From Mesostigma viride (Eukaryota; Streptophyta; Mesostigmatophyceae; Mesostigmatales; Mesostigmataceae), in assembly GCA_009746045.1 (NCBI GenBank), contig RPFO01001514.1, forward strand, positions 1 to 42,815: DNA of 42,815 nt, written 5' to 3'. A model generated the notes under the pieces. That model had not been told where the DNA came from and ran no database searches. It was given only the letters and a program-made list of their open reading frames with translations. The position numbers were made by a program, and so were the translations under genes. Below are positions 41,960-42,815 of this stretch, in pieces. Every line of letters begins with the position of its first letter. Position 1 is the stretch's first letter.

Positions 41960-42815
41960 GAGGTTGGGAAGGGGGGGGGGGATGGGAGTGGGTGATGGAG
42001 GGGAATGGGGGGGAGGAGAAGTGGGGTGAAGAGTGGGGGGGAAGGGGCAAGGGGCAAGGGGGAGGGGGGAGGGGAGGGGGGAGGGGGATGGGGGGGGGAG
42101 GGGGGAGGGGGAGGGGAGGGGGGAGGGGGGGAGGGGAGGGGGGAGGGGGAGGGGGGAGAGGGGGGAGGGGGGGGGGAGGGGGGAGGGGGGAGGGAGGGGG
42201 GAGGGGGGGGGGGAGGGGGGAGGGGGGAGGGGAGGGGGGAGGGGGGGAGGGGGAGGGGGAGGGGGGGGGGGGAGGGGGGGAGGGGGGAGGGGGAGGGGGG
42301 GAGGGGGGGAGGGGGGAGGGGGAGGGGAGGGGGGGGGGGGAGGGGGGGAGGGGGGGAGGGGGAGGGGAGGGGGGGGAGGGGGGAGGGGGAGAGGGGGGGA
42401 GGGGGGAGGGGGGGAGGGGAGGGGGGAGGGGGGAGGGGGGGGAGGGGAGGGGAGGGGGGAGGGGGGGAGGGGGGGAGGGGAGGGGGGGAGGGGAGGGGAG
42501 GGGAGGGGGGGGGGGGGGGAGGGGGAGGGGGAGGGGAGGGGGAGGGGGGGAGGGGGGAGGGGGGAGGGGGGAGGGGGGAGGAGGGGGAGGGGGGGAGGGG
42601 GAGGGGGGAGGGGAGGGGAGGGGAGGGGAGGGGGGCAGGGGGGAGGGGGGAGGGGGAGGGGGGAGGGAGGGGAGGGGGAAGGGGGGAGGGGGGAGGGGGG
42701 AGGGGGGCAGGGGGGCGAGGGGGGGGGAGGGCAGGGGGCAGGGGCAGGGGGCAGGGGGCAGGGGCAGGGGCAGGGGGCAGGGGCAGGGGCAGGGGGCAGG
42801 GGCCAGGGGGCAGGG
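41960..42815. repeat. (G/A)n polypurine tract, grading into GGGGCA repeats
   Basis: From about 42050 to 42630 the plus strand is almost only G and A, built of G3-G10 runs separated by single A. From about 42729 it becomes GGGGCA/GGGGGCA units to the window edge. It can form G-quadruplexes and H-DNA. Assembly accuracy here is doubtful. Confidence 0.95.

Noticed and set aside
41418-42057. Minus-strand Pro/His/Ser-rich ORFs
   Set aside because: They are antisense to the polypurine tract and the TAPT1-like exon.

Overview
The window looks like nuclear DNA of a GC-rich alga, most likely a green alga. It carries a nearly complete but frame-broken Polinton-like virus (PLV) element on the left and transposon- and satellite-rich host DNA on the right. 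Eukaryotic origin is shown by spliced genes with GT/AG junctions, a plant/algal-style L1 retrotransposon, and long micro- and minisatellites. No 'bacterial' operon logic is needed anywhere.

Layout. (1) 1-600: two minus-strand exons of an unidentified host gene. (2) About 850-14150: the PLV. The left half reads leftward and holds the virion genes: major capsid protein, a small core-like protein, a penton/minor-capsid-like protein, a C2H2 protein and several unknown structural proteins. The right half reads rightward from a divergent promoter at 7218-7306: a coiled-coil protein, the FtsK/HerA-type packaging ATPase, an AT-hook ORF, a tyrosine recombinase, and a large archaeo-eukaryotic primase fused to a herpesvirus UL9-like (origin-binding type) SF2 helicase. 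(3) 14288-14889: six 56-bp near-palindromes spaced 102-111 bp, beside the helicase gene. (4) 15600-17500: a retroelement relic, a 434-bp pure four-base microsatellite and an AT-rich island. (5) 29243 down to about 17900: one host gene on the minus strand that I could join through ten exons in consistent phase (about 1300 residues): acidic N-terminus, coiled coil, polyQ, then a helical-repeat-like C-terminus. It is tentatively ATRIP-like. Its introns hold minisatellites and an unrecognised broken coding relic. (6) 29690-37670: a 26-bp motif in three alternating orientations, and an L1-type retrotransposon with a perfect 15-bp target duplication. (7) 38000-42815: a foldback element, a hypothetical ORF, a 19-copy 62-bp satellite with higher-order structure, a TAPT1-like exon with a partial duplication, and a pure G/A polypurine tract running off the end.

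The key cross-cutting observation is that capsid, recombinase, primase-helicase, fibre-like and retrotransposon ORF2 genes are all broken mainly by single-base losses in short homopolymers, with almost no nonsense mutations. Either these are very recent lesions or they are consensus errors of a long-read assembly, in which case the virus genes and the retrotransposon may be intact. The PLV module is coherent: capsid, penton, packaging ATPase, integrase-like recombinase and replication protein are all present.
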